From: a bacterium CG2_30_54_10
GTDB taxonomy: Bacteria > Muiribacteriota > Ozemobacteria > Ozemobacterales > Ozemobacteraceae
Length of the DNA stretch: 5,474 nucleotides
Direction of reading: 5' to 3'
Assembly: GCA_001872985.1 (NCBI GenBank)
Contig: MNYA01000404.1
Coordinates: forward strand, 1-5,474
Both the position numbers and the translations under genes were made by a program. The notes under the pieces are model-generated. The model was not told where the DNA came from and ran no database searches. It saw only the letters and a program-made list of their open reading frames with translations. Positions 1 to 5,474 of this stretch are shown piece by piece (position 1 is the stretch's first letter; the number at the start of each line of letters is the position of its first letter).

Positions 1-18
1 AACCAAATGGGATTGGTA

Positions 19-2685
19 TTATCGTTTATCGGTCAATGTGCTCGCCCTTTCTGACAACACCTGGACGCCGGCGCCGGCGGGGGCGCGGGCGCGAGCCAGA
101 GCAGGAAACTCCGACGGCCGGGCGAGGCCGTTCAGAACGTCGGCAAGAAGATAGGCCACTTCTCGCCCGAGGTGCCGTTCGAAATATTCGGTAGACAGGG
201 AGGCCACGAACGCGCCGTGGCCGCGAGCCTTGGACAGGGCATCGGCCGCGAATGCCGGGTCCGGACATCGATTGGCCGCCAACCCCAGGACTCTTCGAAC
301 AGGGCCTTCCAAGGATCCGATTGGTTCATTCTCTCCAACCAATAGCGCTCCTTCAATGACGATTCGCCGCAATAGAAGTGCGAGAATCCTGTCGTACAAC
401 CCCGGCGCAACGCTTCCCAGAAGCCTGGGAAGTCTTGTTTCCAAGCTCTGAAACCAGTTGCAATCGGCCTCCAGAACCATCCTTGAAAAAACATCTTCCT
501 TCCACTCAACTTCTTCGGAAACATTAGCCAATGCCTTATCAAGTGCGTCAAGAAGGCCCGGAACGGGAATTCCGGAAAGAAGCGATGTCAAACCTCTTCT
601 TATGGATTCATCACGCAGACGCAGAATCTTCCAGAGAAGCTGTCCCCGAGGGTCGCCGGGCAGCGAGGAAAGAAGCTCGGCCGCCCGCATCCGTTCATCA
701 GCTCCAAGGTTGTCGAGAATCTGGAGAACCGTCTCCACTTGAAGCCGTTCGAGCCGACTAGCCCCGGTCGCGCATGCATCCGACAACGCAGGAGGCTGAA
801 TAAATCCGACTGCGTCACGTAAGGATTTTGCCGCCTCAGCCGTCCGTATTTTCTCCAATGCTTTGGCCGCCTGCCGGCGCACAGCTTCGATTTTGTCCGA
901 CAAGGCGTCACGGATCTCTGGGATGAACGCTTCGTGCTGAAGGTTTCCGAGCGAGGCAACGGCTGCCGCCCTTGTCAGCGCGTCATCGGAGGTGAGCATT
1001 CTCCAAAGAGCCGCCAAGGGAGCCTCCAGATCGCTGTCTCCTCGAGCCCAGCGAATGACCGCATACGCGGCCGCCGCTTGGACCCGATGATGCGGATGAT
1101 TGAGGAAAGTCCGTGCCTCCCGTTCGATTTCATCCCCCGCATCCAGGTCAGCAAGACTCTCCAGCAGGTTGGCCAGTACCCTGGGTTCGAGCTGCTTGCC
1201 CTGAGACAGCTTCCAAAGATGGCAAGCGGCCTCCCTTCCTCCGGAGCTTCCGATGACCCTTGCCGCGCTTGCCCTCACCCGGGGCGATGCTTCACCTTCA
1301 ACCAGCCGAAGCAAAAGCGTGCCTGCATCCCTCGGCGAAACCTGTGAAAGCTCCGAAATGGCGGAAAGTTGGTCGGCCTCGCTTCCTGCAAGAACGCGCT
1401 CTACCCGGCGCCGTTTTTCGGCGGGTGACAAAGCCACCAAAGACTCCAGCAGTGCCGGATCTCCGATTTCTTCAAGGGTGTCGAGCCGGGAAACTACTTC
1501 CTGTGCGTATATCGAATCGACCTTTCGGACGACCGAGGCCATTACGGCAAAAACCGCGGCGAGGGCGAGAAAAGCCGGAGGCGGTCCAAACCGATCCTGG
1601 ACGGCGATCAAGACCAGGCTCGCAAACATCGAAGCGCACGACGAAGCAATTCCAATCGTGCTCATACCCTTCAGGCGAGCCTCAGACGAAAGCACCCCGA
1701 GCACCACCGAAAATGAAGGTTGATAAAAACTTTTCGCCAGCCAGCTAAAGGCAAATTGTGTCGCGAGAACCAGTCCTGTTCCCGGCATCACGACAATGAA
1801 AAGGCTCAACGCTGCAACAACTATCGGCATAACGCCCAATGTCCGCACCAAACCTCCCGAACGAAGCGCCCACCCGGATAGCGTCGCCTGGCTGAAAAGA
1901 ACTGCCGCATCCGTCACCGCAGTGAAGATAGCTATGAATGATGCGAGTTCGGATGCTGTTGGCCAAGCCTTGTTGATCGCCACCGAATACTGGTAATCAA
2001 GCCAGTATTTCCCAACCATGTTCAATGCGCTCAAGGTTGCCAAGGCCTTCACAAGGGGCCAGCCACCAAAGTCCTCCACCCGGCTCGTAGCTGCGTCCGG
2101 AGCTGGCCCTTCCGCTTTGCACCCCCCGCCGGATGAACCGCCCAAAACACGCAAGGCAACGAATCCCAGGCTGGAAACTCCAAACAACACAAGGTTTCCC
2201 GCTAGAATCGTTCCGATCGGGAAGATTCCCAATACCAGTTTCAATAAGACCCCGCTGGCGATGCAACTCAGGCTGCCGAAAGCCGCGATTGTCGGAAGAT
2301 GGCGTTTCGCATCCTGAAGTGGGAAAAGATCGCTCAGGAAATGAACGAAAAACTGGTTGAAAAAAAGCTCGAATACCATTATTCCCAATAAATACAATGT
2401 TGCGACGGCCAAGGAATTGTCCGGGAACAAGATGATTCTTGCAAGGACCGCAAGAAACCAGGCTCCGCATGCACGCAGAAGGTAATCCGAGGATCGATGG
2501 TGCAATTTCTGAAGAGAGGCGAACTGCAAAATGATGTAAACAACGTTCATCGCGGTATAAACGTAAGGAAGGCCATGAACTCCCGCGCGAACGAAAAACT
2601 CCGTCTGAAAAAGTATGAAAAACACGTTGATGGAGCATCTGACCGAAAAGTGGTAAGCCCCAAGAATCCAAGGAAGAGCATTCAT
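19..2685 (-). CDS. NTT/MFS-like 12-TM transporter fused to HEAT repeats
   Basis: Residues 1-388 form about 12 hydrophobic segments; a Gly/Ala-rich loop near 182-207 separates the two six-helix halves. The second half opens with a DYQYS motif at 230-234, followed by a helix ending in SQATLSGWALRSGG and a Pro-containing helix. This pattern resembles nucleotide (ATP/ADP) translocase-like proteins of free-living bacteria, some of which are known to carry HEAT domains. Residues about 405-625 hold HEAT-like helix pairs, with B-helices such as VRASAARVIG (470-479), VQAAAAYAVIRWA (535-547), TRAAAVASLGNL (571-582) and VRRQAAKALEKI (602-613). Residues 640-860 are more degenerate helical repeats, and the last 25 are a polar, Ala/Arg/Gly-rich tail. 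No cyclic-nucleotide-binding domain is visible. The substrate is unknown; transport of nucleotides is family inference, and a non-transporting scaffold is possible. ATG at 2685 is preferred over the adjacent in-frame TTG at 2688; a weak GGA lies 9 nt upstream. It follows the sensor gene by 35 bp and is probably co-transcribed with it. Confidence 0.88.
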   Translation of the reverse strand: MNALPWILGAYHFSVRCSINVFFILFQTEFFVRAGVHGLPYVYTAMNVVYIILQFASLQKLHHRSSDYLLRACGAWFLAVLARIILFPDNSLAVATLYLLGIMVFELFFNQFFVHFLSDLFPLQDAKRHLPTIAAFGSLSCIASGVLLKLVLGIFPIGTILAGNLVLFGVSSLGFVALRVLGGSSGGGCKAEGPAPDAATSRVEDFGGWPLVKALATLSALNMVGKYWLDYQYSVAINKAWPTASELASFIAIFTAVTDAAVLFSQATLSGWALRSGGLVRTLGVMPIVVAALSLFIVVMPGTGLVLATQFAFSWLAKSFYQPSFSVVLGVLSSEARLKGMSTIGIASSCASMFASLVLIAVQDRFGPPPAFLALAAVFAVMASVVRKVDSIYAQEVVSRLDTLEEIGDPALLESLVALSPAEKRRRVERVLAGSEADQLSAISELSQVSPRDAGTLLLRLVEGEASPRVRASAARVIGSSGGREAACHLWKLSQGKQLEPRVLANLLESLADLDAGDEIEREARTFLNHPHHRVQAAAAYAVIRWARGDSDLEAPLAALWRMLTSDDALTRAAAVASLGNLQHEAFIPEIRDALSDKIEAVRRQAAKALEKIRTAEAAKSLRDAVGFIQPPALSDACATGASRLERLQVETVLQILDNLGADERMRAAELLSSLPGDPRGQLLWKILRLRDESIRRGLTSLLSGIPVPGLLDALDKALANVSEEVEWKEDVFSRMVLEADCNWFQSLETRLPRLLGSVAPGLYDRILALLLRRIVIEGALLVGENEPIGSLEGPVRRVLGLAANRCPDPAFAADALSKARGHGAFVASLSTEYFERHLGREVAYLLADVLNGLARPSEFPALARARAPAGAGVQVLSERASTLTDKR

Positions 2686-2720
2686 CAATTAAATTCCAAT
2701 TCCGTTAAGGACTGGCCGCG

Positions 2721-4325
2721 TCAGCCCTTCCGAATTGGGGAATCGCCCGTTCCGCCCTGCCGAAACCGCTCCCAGATTGAGCCTACCGCCATCTTTTTTT
2801 GAAGCCCTTCCGCGAGCGCATTCAAAGCGCTGCCCGCCTGCCCGATCTCATCCTGGCCGGAAATATCGACCCGATGAGAGAACTCGCCACTACTCACTCG
2901 CGACAGCCCATCAACAAGTGTTCTGACAGGTTCCGATACCGACCGGGCCAGGAAAGCCGCCGCTGCCCCGCAAAGAACCAGCGAAAGGAAACCCACCGCC
3001 AGAGCGTGTTCCCGCAGGGTTCGGGCGAGTCCGAATGCCTCGGCTGCGGGCGTTCCAATCGCCACCCAATGGGCCAGGAGCGGACTGAACGAGAGGGAAA
3101 GCAGGTCGGTCCTGCCGATGTTCGAATACTCCCCTGTCCAGATGCCCAATCTGGCGATTTCCCGCGGCTCTGAGGCAATGACAAACCGCTCGGCCTGCGC
3201 CGAGATTCCCCTGCCTCGACGGGCTGCAATGGCGCCACGATCGTCAAGGATGCAGATGTAATCATTCCCGCGGATGGGATATGAATCGAGAATCTCTTGC
3301 AGATCAGCGCCGCCAAGCCGCGCTTCGGCGCAAAGAATCGCATCAACCCGCCCGGGGTCACCGAAAGAGAAAACCGGAACCAGCAAGCCAAGCCCTCGAT
3401 CTTCCGATTCACCGACATTGTCAGCAATGGATAGAGGACTGCCTGACGTGTAAACCTGCCTCAAAGCGGATAAAAATGCAGTGGATAAACCCGGATAAAG
3501 GGGTAATTCTGGCGCCGGCGCCAGCTTCGGTGCAGGTTCTGTGGGCAGGGAAGAGGCCAGTGTTGAGGCCAATGCCGATGCCGGCGCGGGGGACAATGTT
3601 GAACTTTGTGTTGAGGACGATGTTCCCCCTGGTGTTGATGTTGATGCTGATGTTGATGCTGGTGTTGGTGTTGGTGTTGGTGTTGATGTTGATGCTGATG
3701 TTGATGTTGATGTTGATGTTGATGCCAAGGCTGATGCCGAGGCTGGTGCCGACGCTGGTGCCGAGATTAATGCCGAAGCTGATGCAAAGCACGATGCCGA
3801 GACTGATGTTGATGTTGATGTTGATGTTGGTGCTGATGCGGAGAACGATGCCGAGCCTGGTGCCAAGGCTGATGCCGAGGCTGGTGCCGAATCTGAAACT
3901 GAGGTTGTTACCAAGTCTGAAGCTGAAACAGTTGCTGAGGCTGGTTCTGAAGCCCGATCGTAGCTCTCGGGGCCGGAGTTCCAGATCCGGGCTCCTTGGG
4001 ATGCAAACACGGCAATTGATTCGAGAAAACTCTGCTCAGATAGCATCGTCCCGACAACCCTGGAGATTCGTGCTGGGTCAAGGCTTTGAACCTCGGGCGA
4101 GGTGGCCAGGGTTTCCAGACGCGAGATACGCTCCCTGACGAAAAGTTCCGTTCCGCTGATGAGGGCGTCGAGAACGGCCCGATGCATTCGGATCGCCTGC
4201 TCCCGCAGAGCCCGTTCGGCCGATAACTGCGCAAAAAAACCGCCCAAAACTACGGGAAGAAAACCTGCCGCGAGAAAAGCGACTGCCACCTTTGCACGAA
4301 ATGATCCCCAGTGAATCAACCACAC
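2721..4325 (-). CDS. Cache-like/HAMP membrane sensor without output domain
   Basis: A 534-residue inner-membrane sensor. TM1 is about 12-32 and TM2 about 439-462. The region between is extracytoplasmic and reads like a double-Cache ligand-binding domain: a long helix (34-75), a strand with AVFASQGARIW (105-115), then after an insert GLGLLVPVFSF (311-321), YICILDDRGAIAARR (356-370) and WVAIGTPAAEAF (420-431) just before TM2. Residues about 125-272 are a Ser/Thr/Ala/Pro low-complexity block splitting this domain. A complete HAMP follows (463-511), with PVRTL in helix 1 and DEIG opening helix 2. Only about 22 residues remain after it, so no methyl-accepting, kinase, cyclase, GGDEF or phosphatase module is present, and the 35-bp gap to the next gene leaves no room for one. 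It probably signals in trans, or lost its effector. The ligand is unknown. The start is GTG with GGAG 8 nt upstream. Confidence 0.88.
   Translation of the reverse strand: MWLIHWGSFRAKVAVAFLAAGFLPVVLGGFFAQLSAERALREQAIRMHRAVLDALISGTELFVRERISRLETLATSPEVQSLDPARISRVVGTMLSEQSFLESIAVFASQGARIWNSGPESYDRASEPASATVSASDLVTTSVSDSAPASASALAPGSASFSASAPTSTSTSTSVSASCFASASALISAPASAPASASALASTSTSTSTSASTSTPTPTPTPASTSASTSTPGGTSSSTQSSTLSPAPASALASTLASSLPTEPAPKLAPAPELPLYPGLSTAFLSALRQVYTSGSPLSIADNVGESEDRGLGLLVPVFSFGDPGRVDAILCAEARLGGADLQEILDSYPIRGNDYICILDDRGAIAARRGRGISAQAERFVIASEPREIARLGIWTGEYSNIGRTDLLSLSFSPLLAHWVAIGTPAAEAFGLARTLREHALAVGFLSLVLCGAAAAFLARSVSEPVRTLVDGLSRVSSGEFSHRVDISGQDEIGQAGSALNALAEGLQKKMAVGSIWERFRQGGTGDSPIRKG
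3509..3524. repeat. 16-bp perfect palindrome within the sensor CDS
   Basis: CTGGCGCCGGCGCCAG is fully self-complementary without a loop. It encodes part of the LAPAPEL stretch near the end of the low-complexity block, where Ala/Pro codons make such palindromes likely by chance. I attach no function to it. Confidence 0.5.
3723..3752. repeat. 30-bp exact direct repeat, copy 1
   Basis: This 30-base segment recurs exactly at 3861-3890, 138 bp away (23 hexamer units). It includes GCCAAGGCTGATGCC and the following GAGGCTGGTGCCGA. In the sensor frame it encodes an Ala/Ser/Pro/Leu stretch around SAPASASAL. The identity suggests recent segmental duplication or gene conversion within the array. Confidence 0.8.
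3861..3890. repeat. 30-bp exact direct repeat, copy 2
   Basis: Second copy of the segment at 3723-3752, in the same orientation and hexamer register. It encodes the earlier of the two Ala/Ser-rich blocks of the sensor (around SASALAPGSAS), since the gene runs on the minus strand. Confidence 0.8.
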
Positions 4326-4333
4326 ATTAAAAG

Positions 4334-4337
4334 CTCC
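4334..4337 (-). promoter_or_regulatory. Shine-Dalgarno site of the sensor gene
   Basis: GGAG on the minus strand lies 8 nt before the GTG at 4325. It decides this non-ATG start. The ATG overlapping it at 4327 runs into a stop after two codons (ATG TGT GGT TGA), and the GTG frame encodes the hydrophobic N-terminus expected of TM1. Confidence 0.7.
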
Positions 4338-4350
4338 GATCGTAACTTCT

Positions 4351-4377
4351 CAAAAAAGGGGGGCACGCGCCCCCCTT
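4351..4377 (-). terminator. Intrinsic terminator after the membrane-protein gene
   Basis: On the minus strand AAGGGGGGC pairs perfectly with GCCCCCCTT around a 4-base GCGT loop (arms 4369-4377 and 4356-4364), followed by a T-tract (4357-4352). The plus-strand side has only TT after the stem, so the terminator acts on minus-strand transcription. It lies about 110 bp past the stop of the membrane-protein gene and 14 nt before the sensor's Shine-Dalgarno site. Confidence 0.85.
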
Positions 4378-4380
4378 CGT

Positions 4381-4401
4381 CTCGCGAAGTGAATTCGCGA
4401 G
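4381..4401. repeat. Perfect 8-bp hairpin in the intergenic region
   Basis: CTCGCGAA (4381-4388) and TTCGCGAG (4394-4401) are perfect inverted repeats around a 5-base loop GTGAA. The stem has no adjacent T-tract, so it is not a terminator by itself. It begins 3 bp from the terminator stem and could protect the transcript 3' end or be part of a dispersed palindromic element. Confidence 0.7.
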
Positions 4402-4407
4402 GCTCAT

Positions 4408-4423
4408 CCCCCGCGGTCGGGGG
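4408..4423. repeat. Perfect 6-bp G/C hairpin with alternative partner
   Basis: CCCCCG (4408-4413) and CGGGGG (4418-4423) pair around a CGGT loop. The right arm, extended as GTCGGGGG (4416-4423), is also an 8-bp perfect complement of CCCCCGAC (4454-4461), so the two pairings are mutually exclusive. A small GGGC/GCCC stem (4421-4424 with 4430-4433) also overlaps it. Confidence 0.6.
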
Positions 4424-4487
4424 CTTTGCGCCCTCCGGTCTGCCTTCACCCTTCCCCCGACTTATTGAGATGATACCTCCGATCGAC

Positions 4488-5474
4488 CTATTTTTGCTTC
4501 AAAAGTGCGACAATGACGTCGGCCATGACTTCCTTTAAGAAGAACAGCACCACGGGAATCGCGACCAGGGTCATCACCTTCGCGAAGGTCTCCAGTCGAA
4601 AAGGCCATTCGGGAAGCTTCTCGACTTCCTCAACGGCTTGGCGTTCCGCCAGATACTTCTGAGCCATTTCGCGGCGAGGCTTTTCGAGGAACTCTCGCTC
4701 GGTGCGAATGAAATCGGTTTCGAACAGCTTCCGGATCTCGGTCTTTCGATGTACCAGAATCCGATGAAGGCGCCAGATCGGCACGAGGAGATATGCCAGA
4801 GGAATCACCAACGCCAGCAGCAGCAGCAAAAACATGGTGGACAGCGAAACCGCAAGACTTTCCGGGCGTTCTCCGATCAGGCCTCGGGAAGCCAGCACCA
4901 TCCAGAAAATTCCGACGGAAGCGAAAGAAGCGCCGAAAGCAGTTCGGGCATAGCCCGTTCCAGCACGTTCAAGCAATTCCCAGGAAAACAGTTTGTCCTG
5001 CAATTTCTCAAACTCCAGGCTCATTCGGCTGACCAGGAAACCGAACGTCAGAAGAAGCCAGATGGTTTTGACAAAAAGACCCACAGCAACCGCCCCGAGC
5101 ATTGTAATAACCAGTCTGGTCGTTTCAAAAGTATACGGAATGAAACTCCAACTTACCGTGATCCGAAATGCCAGAAAGAACGCCGCTGCCGCCATTCCGG
5201 CCAGAATCGGCCTGGGACCATGTTCTTGGCTGTCGACGAATTCCTGATACATTTTTCGAAACCCGGGTTCGTCACGAGTGAATCGCTCGAGAATGTTTTT
5301 CAGCGCCAAACTTCGTGCCTTGACGAACGAAGGCCCCAACATCCCGACCGCCAGAATGCCCAACACCCCGATCTCGTAGAAAACATGTACCGACTCCCCG
5401 AAAAGTGGTCGTATCAGGCTCAATCCAAAAAGAGTACAAACTACCGCAAGCCATTTCAGGGATTGCCCGGCGCC
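4488..5474 (-). CDS. Multi-pass membrane protein, unknown function (5' end outside window)
   Basis: I do not recognise a named family. The frame is open from the TAG stop at 4488-4490 to the window edge (328 codons visible). The first in-frame candidate start is TTG at 5423, but it has no Shine-Dalgarno site and would cut into a hydrophobic stretch beginning LKWLAVVCTLFGL, so the true start probably lies beyond the window. Numbering from that TTG, hydrophobic segments lie near 17-33, 73-92, 103-130, 163-180, 190-216 and 283-308. A charged, probably helical cytoplasmic stretch spans about 217-270 (many Arg, Lys, Glu), then a PEWPF motif (271-275) just before the last membrane helix, and a short C-terminus KQK. 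No catalytic motif is evident. The layout (membrane helices, long charged helix, PEWPF, final helix) may define an uncharacterised family. It is followed by hairpins and an intrinsic terminator, so it probably ends its own transcription unit. Confidence 0.85.
   Translation of the reverse strand, partial: GAGQSLKWLAVVCTLFGLSLIRPLFGESVHVFYEIGVLGILAVGMLGPSFVKARSLALKNILERFTRDEPGFRKMYQEFVDSQEHGPRPILAGMAAAAFFLAFRITVSWSFIPYTFETTRLVITMLGAVAVGLFVKTIWLLLTFGFLVSRMSLEFEKLQDKLFSWELLERAGTGYARTAFGASFASVGIFWMVLASRGLIGERPESLAVSLSTMFLLLLLALVIPLAYLLVPIWRLHRILVHRKTEIRKLFETDFIRTEREFLEKPRREMAQKYLAERQAVEEVEKLPEWPFRLETFAKVMTLVAIPVVLFFLKEVMADVIVALLKQK

Larger units (their letters stand above)
3553..3954. repeat. Hexanucleotide array inside the sensor gene
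   Basis: On the plus strand the sequence keeps a 6-base register. The clearest part is 3631-3954 (54 units), with a weaker version back to about 3553. I count 11 exact GATGTT and 5 exact GGTGTT units; the rest are variants such as GATGCT, GATGCC, GAGGCT and GGTGCC. In the sensor frame each unit gives two residues, mostly [Ser or Pro]-[Thr or Ala], for example STSTSTSTSAS and TPTPTPTP. Because units are a multiple of three, gain or loss changes length without breaking the frame. All frames stay open here, which explains several spurious antisense ORFs. Confidence 0.85.
4326..4487 (-). other. Structured intergenic region upstream of the sensor gene
   Basis: This 162-bp stretch separates the membrane-protein gene from the sensor gene. 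It holds three tandem G/C-rich hairpins, the last an intrinsic terminator, then a short AT-rich stretch carrying the Shine-Dalgarno site. A 9-base sequence, CTCCGATCG on the plus strand, occurs at both ends (4334-4342 and 4477-4485); on the minus strand both read CGATCGGAG, but the distal copy is not followed by a nearby start codon. I see no convincing promoter that fits the translation start. The region resembles the hairpin-rich intergenic repeats common in bacterial chromosomes; other copies cannot be tested here. Confidence 0.6.

Noticed and set aside
1..18. Weak inverted repeat ACCAA/TTGGT just past the transporter-HEAT stop
   Set aside because: It has only 5 A/T-rich pairs with a 6-base loop and no visible T-tract before the window ends. 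It is not enough to call a terminator.
69..101. G/C-rich simple sequence at the 3' end of the transporter-HEAT gene
   Set aside because: It codes the Ala/Arg/Gly/Pro-rich tail in frame and shows no regular repeat unit, so it is ordinary low complexity.
1997..2671. 224-codon minus-strand ORF in another frame of the transporter region
   Set aside because: It overlaps the membrane domain of the long gene, lacks hydrophobic periodicity and is rich in Arg, Ser and Cys, as expected of an off-frame reading.
3541..3963. 140-codon plus-strand ORF coding an acidic Val/Asp/Ala/Glu repeat
   Set aside because: It is another shadow of the array. Its third codon positions coincide with those of the sensor frame, so the apparently synonymous changes (GCT/GCC/GCA) do not argue for coding on this strand.
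3281..4138. 285-codon plus-strand ORF with a long Leu/Met repeat
   Set aside because: It is antisense to the sensor gene and open only because the hexamer array has no stops in this frame. The repeat gives LMLMLV and the flanks show no domain, while the minus frame carries Cache-like and HAMP features on both sides of the array.
4326..4353. Promoter-like TTGAGA, 16 bp, TTTAAT on the minus strand
   Set aside because: The match is good (5 of 6 in each box), but the -10 box abuts the GTG start, so transcription would begin inside the CDS and lose the well-placed GGAG site. Accepting it would require a start near codon 13, which lacks a good ribosome-binding site.

Overview
The window looks like chromosomal DNA from a free-living bacterium of moderately high G+C. 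All three genes I can support lie on the minus strand, so transcription runs from high to low coordinates. Gene content (an NTT-like transporter fused to HEAT repeats, a Cache-HAMP sensor, and a membrane protein of an unnamed family) suggests a poorly sampled environmental lineage. I cannot name the phylum from the sequence. There are no RNA genes, CRISPR arrays, insertion sequences or phage genes.

In transcription order: (1) 5474-4488 is the 3' part of a gene for a multi-pass membrane protein of unknown function; its reading frame is open to the window edge, so its true N-terminus is missing. (2) 4487-4326 is a 162-bp intergenic region with three G/C-rich hairpins in tandem. The last is a good intrinsic terminator, ending only 14 nt before the Shine-Dalgarno site of the next gene. 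(3) 4325-2721 encodes a two-TM sensor with an extracytoplasmic Cache-like domain and a complete HAMP domain, but no output domain. A block of about 150 residues of Ser/Thr/Ala/Pro low complexity, encoded by a hexanucleotide array, interrupts the sensing domain. (4) After 35 bp, 2685-19 encodes a protein of about 888 residues: a 12-TM transporter of the ATP/ADP-translocase (NTT)/MFS type fused to a long cytoplasmic HEAT-repeat region.

The sensor and the transporter-HEAT gene are probably co-transcribed, because the 35-bp gap shows no terminator. A working idea, which is inference only, is that the output-less HAMP sensor acts on a partner protein, possibly the HEAT region of the adjacent membrane protein. 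The upstream membrane gene is separated by the terminator and may be unrelated.

Most worth a second look are the hexamer array inside the sensor domain, the HAMP protein with no effector, the transporter-HEAT fusion next to it, and the terminator placed where a promoter would be expected.
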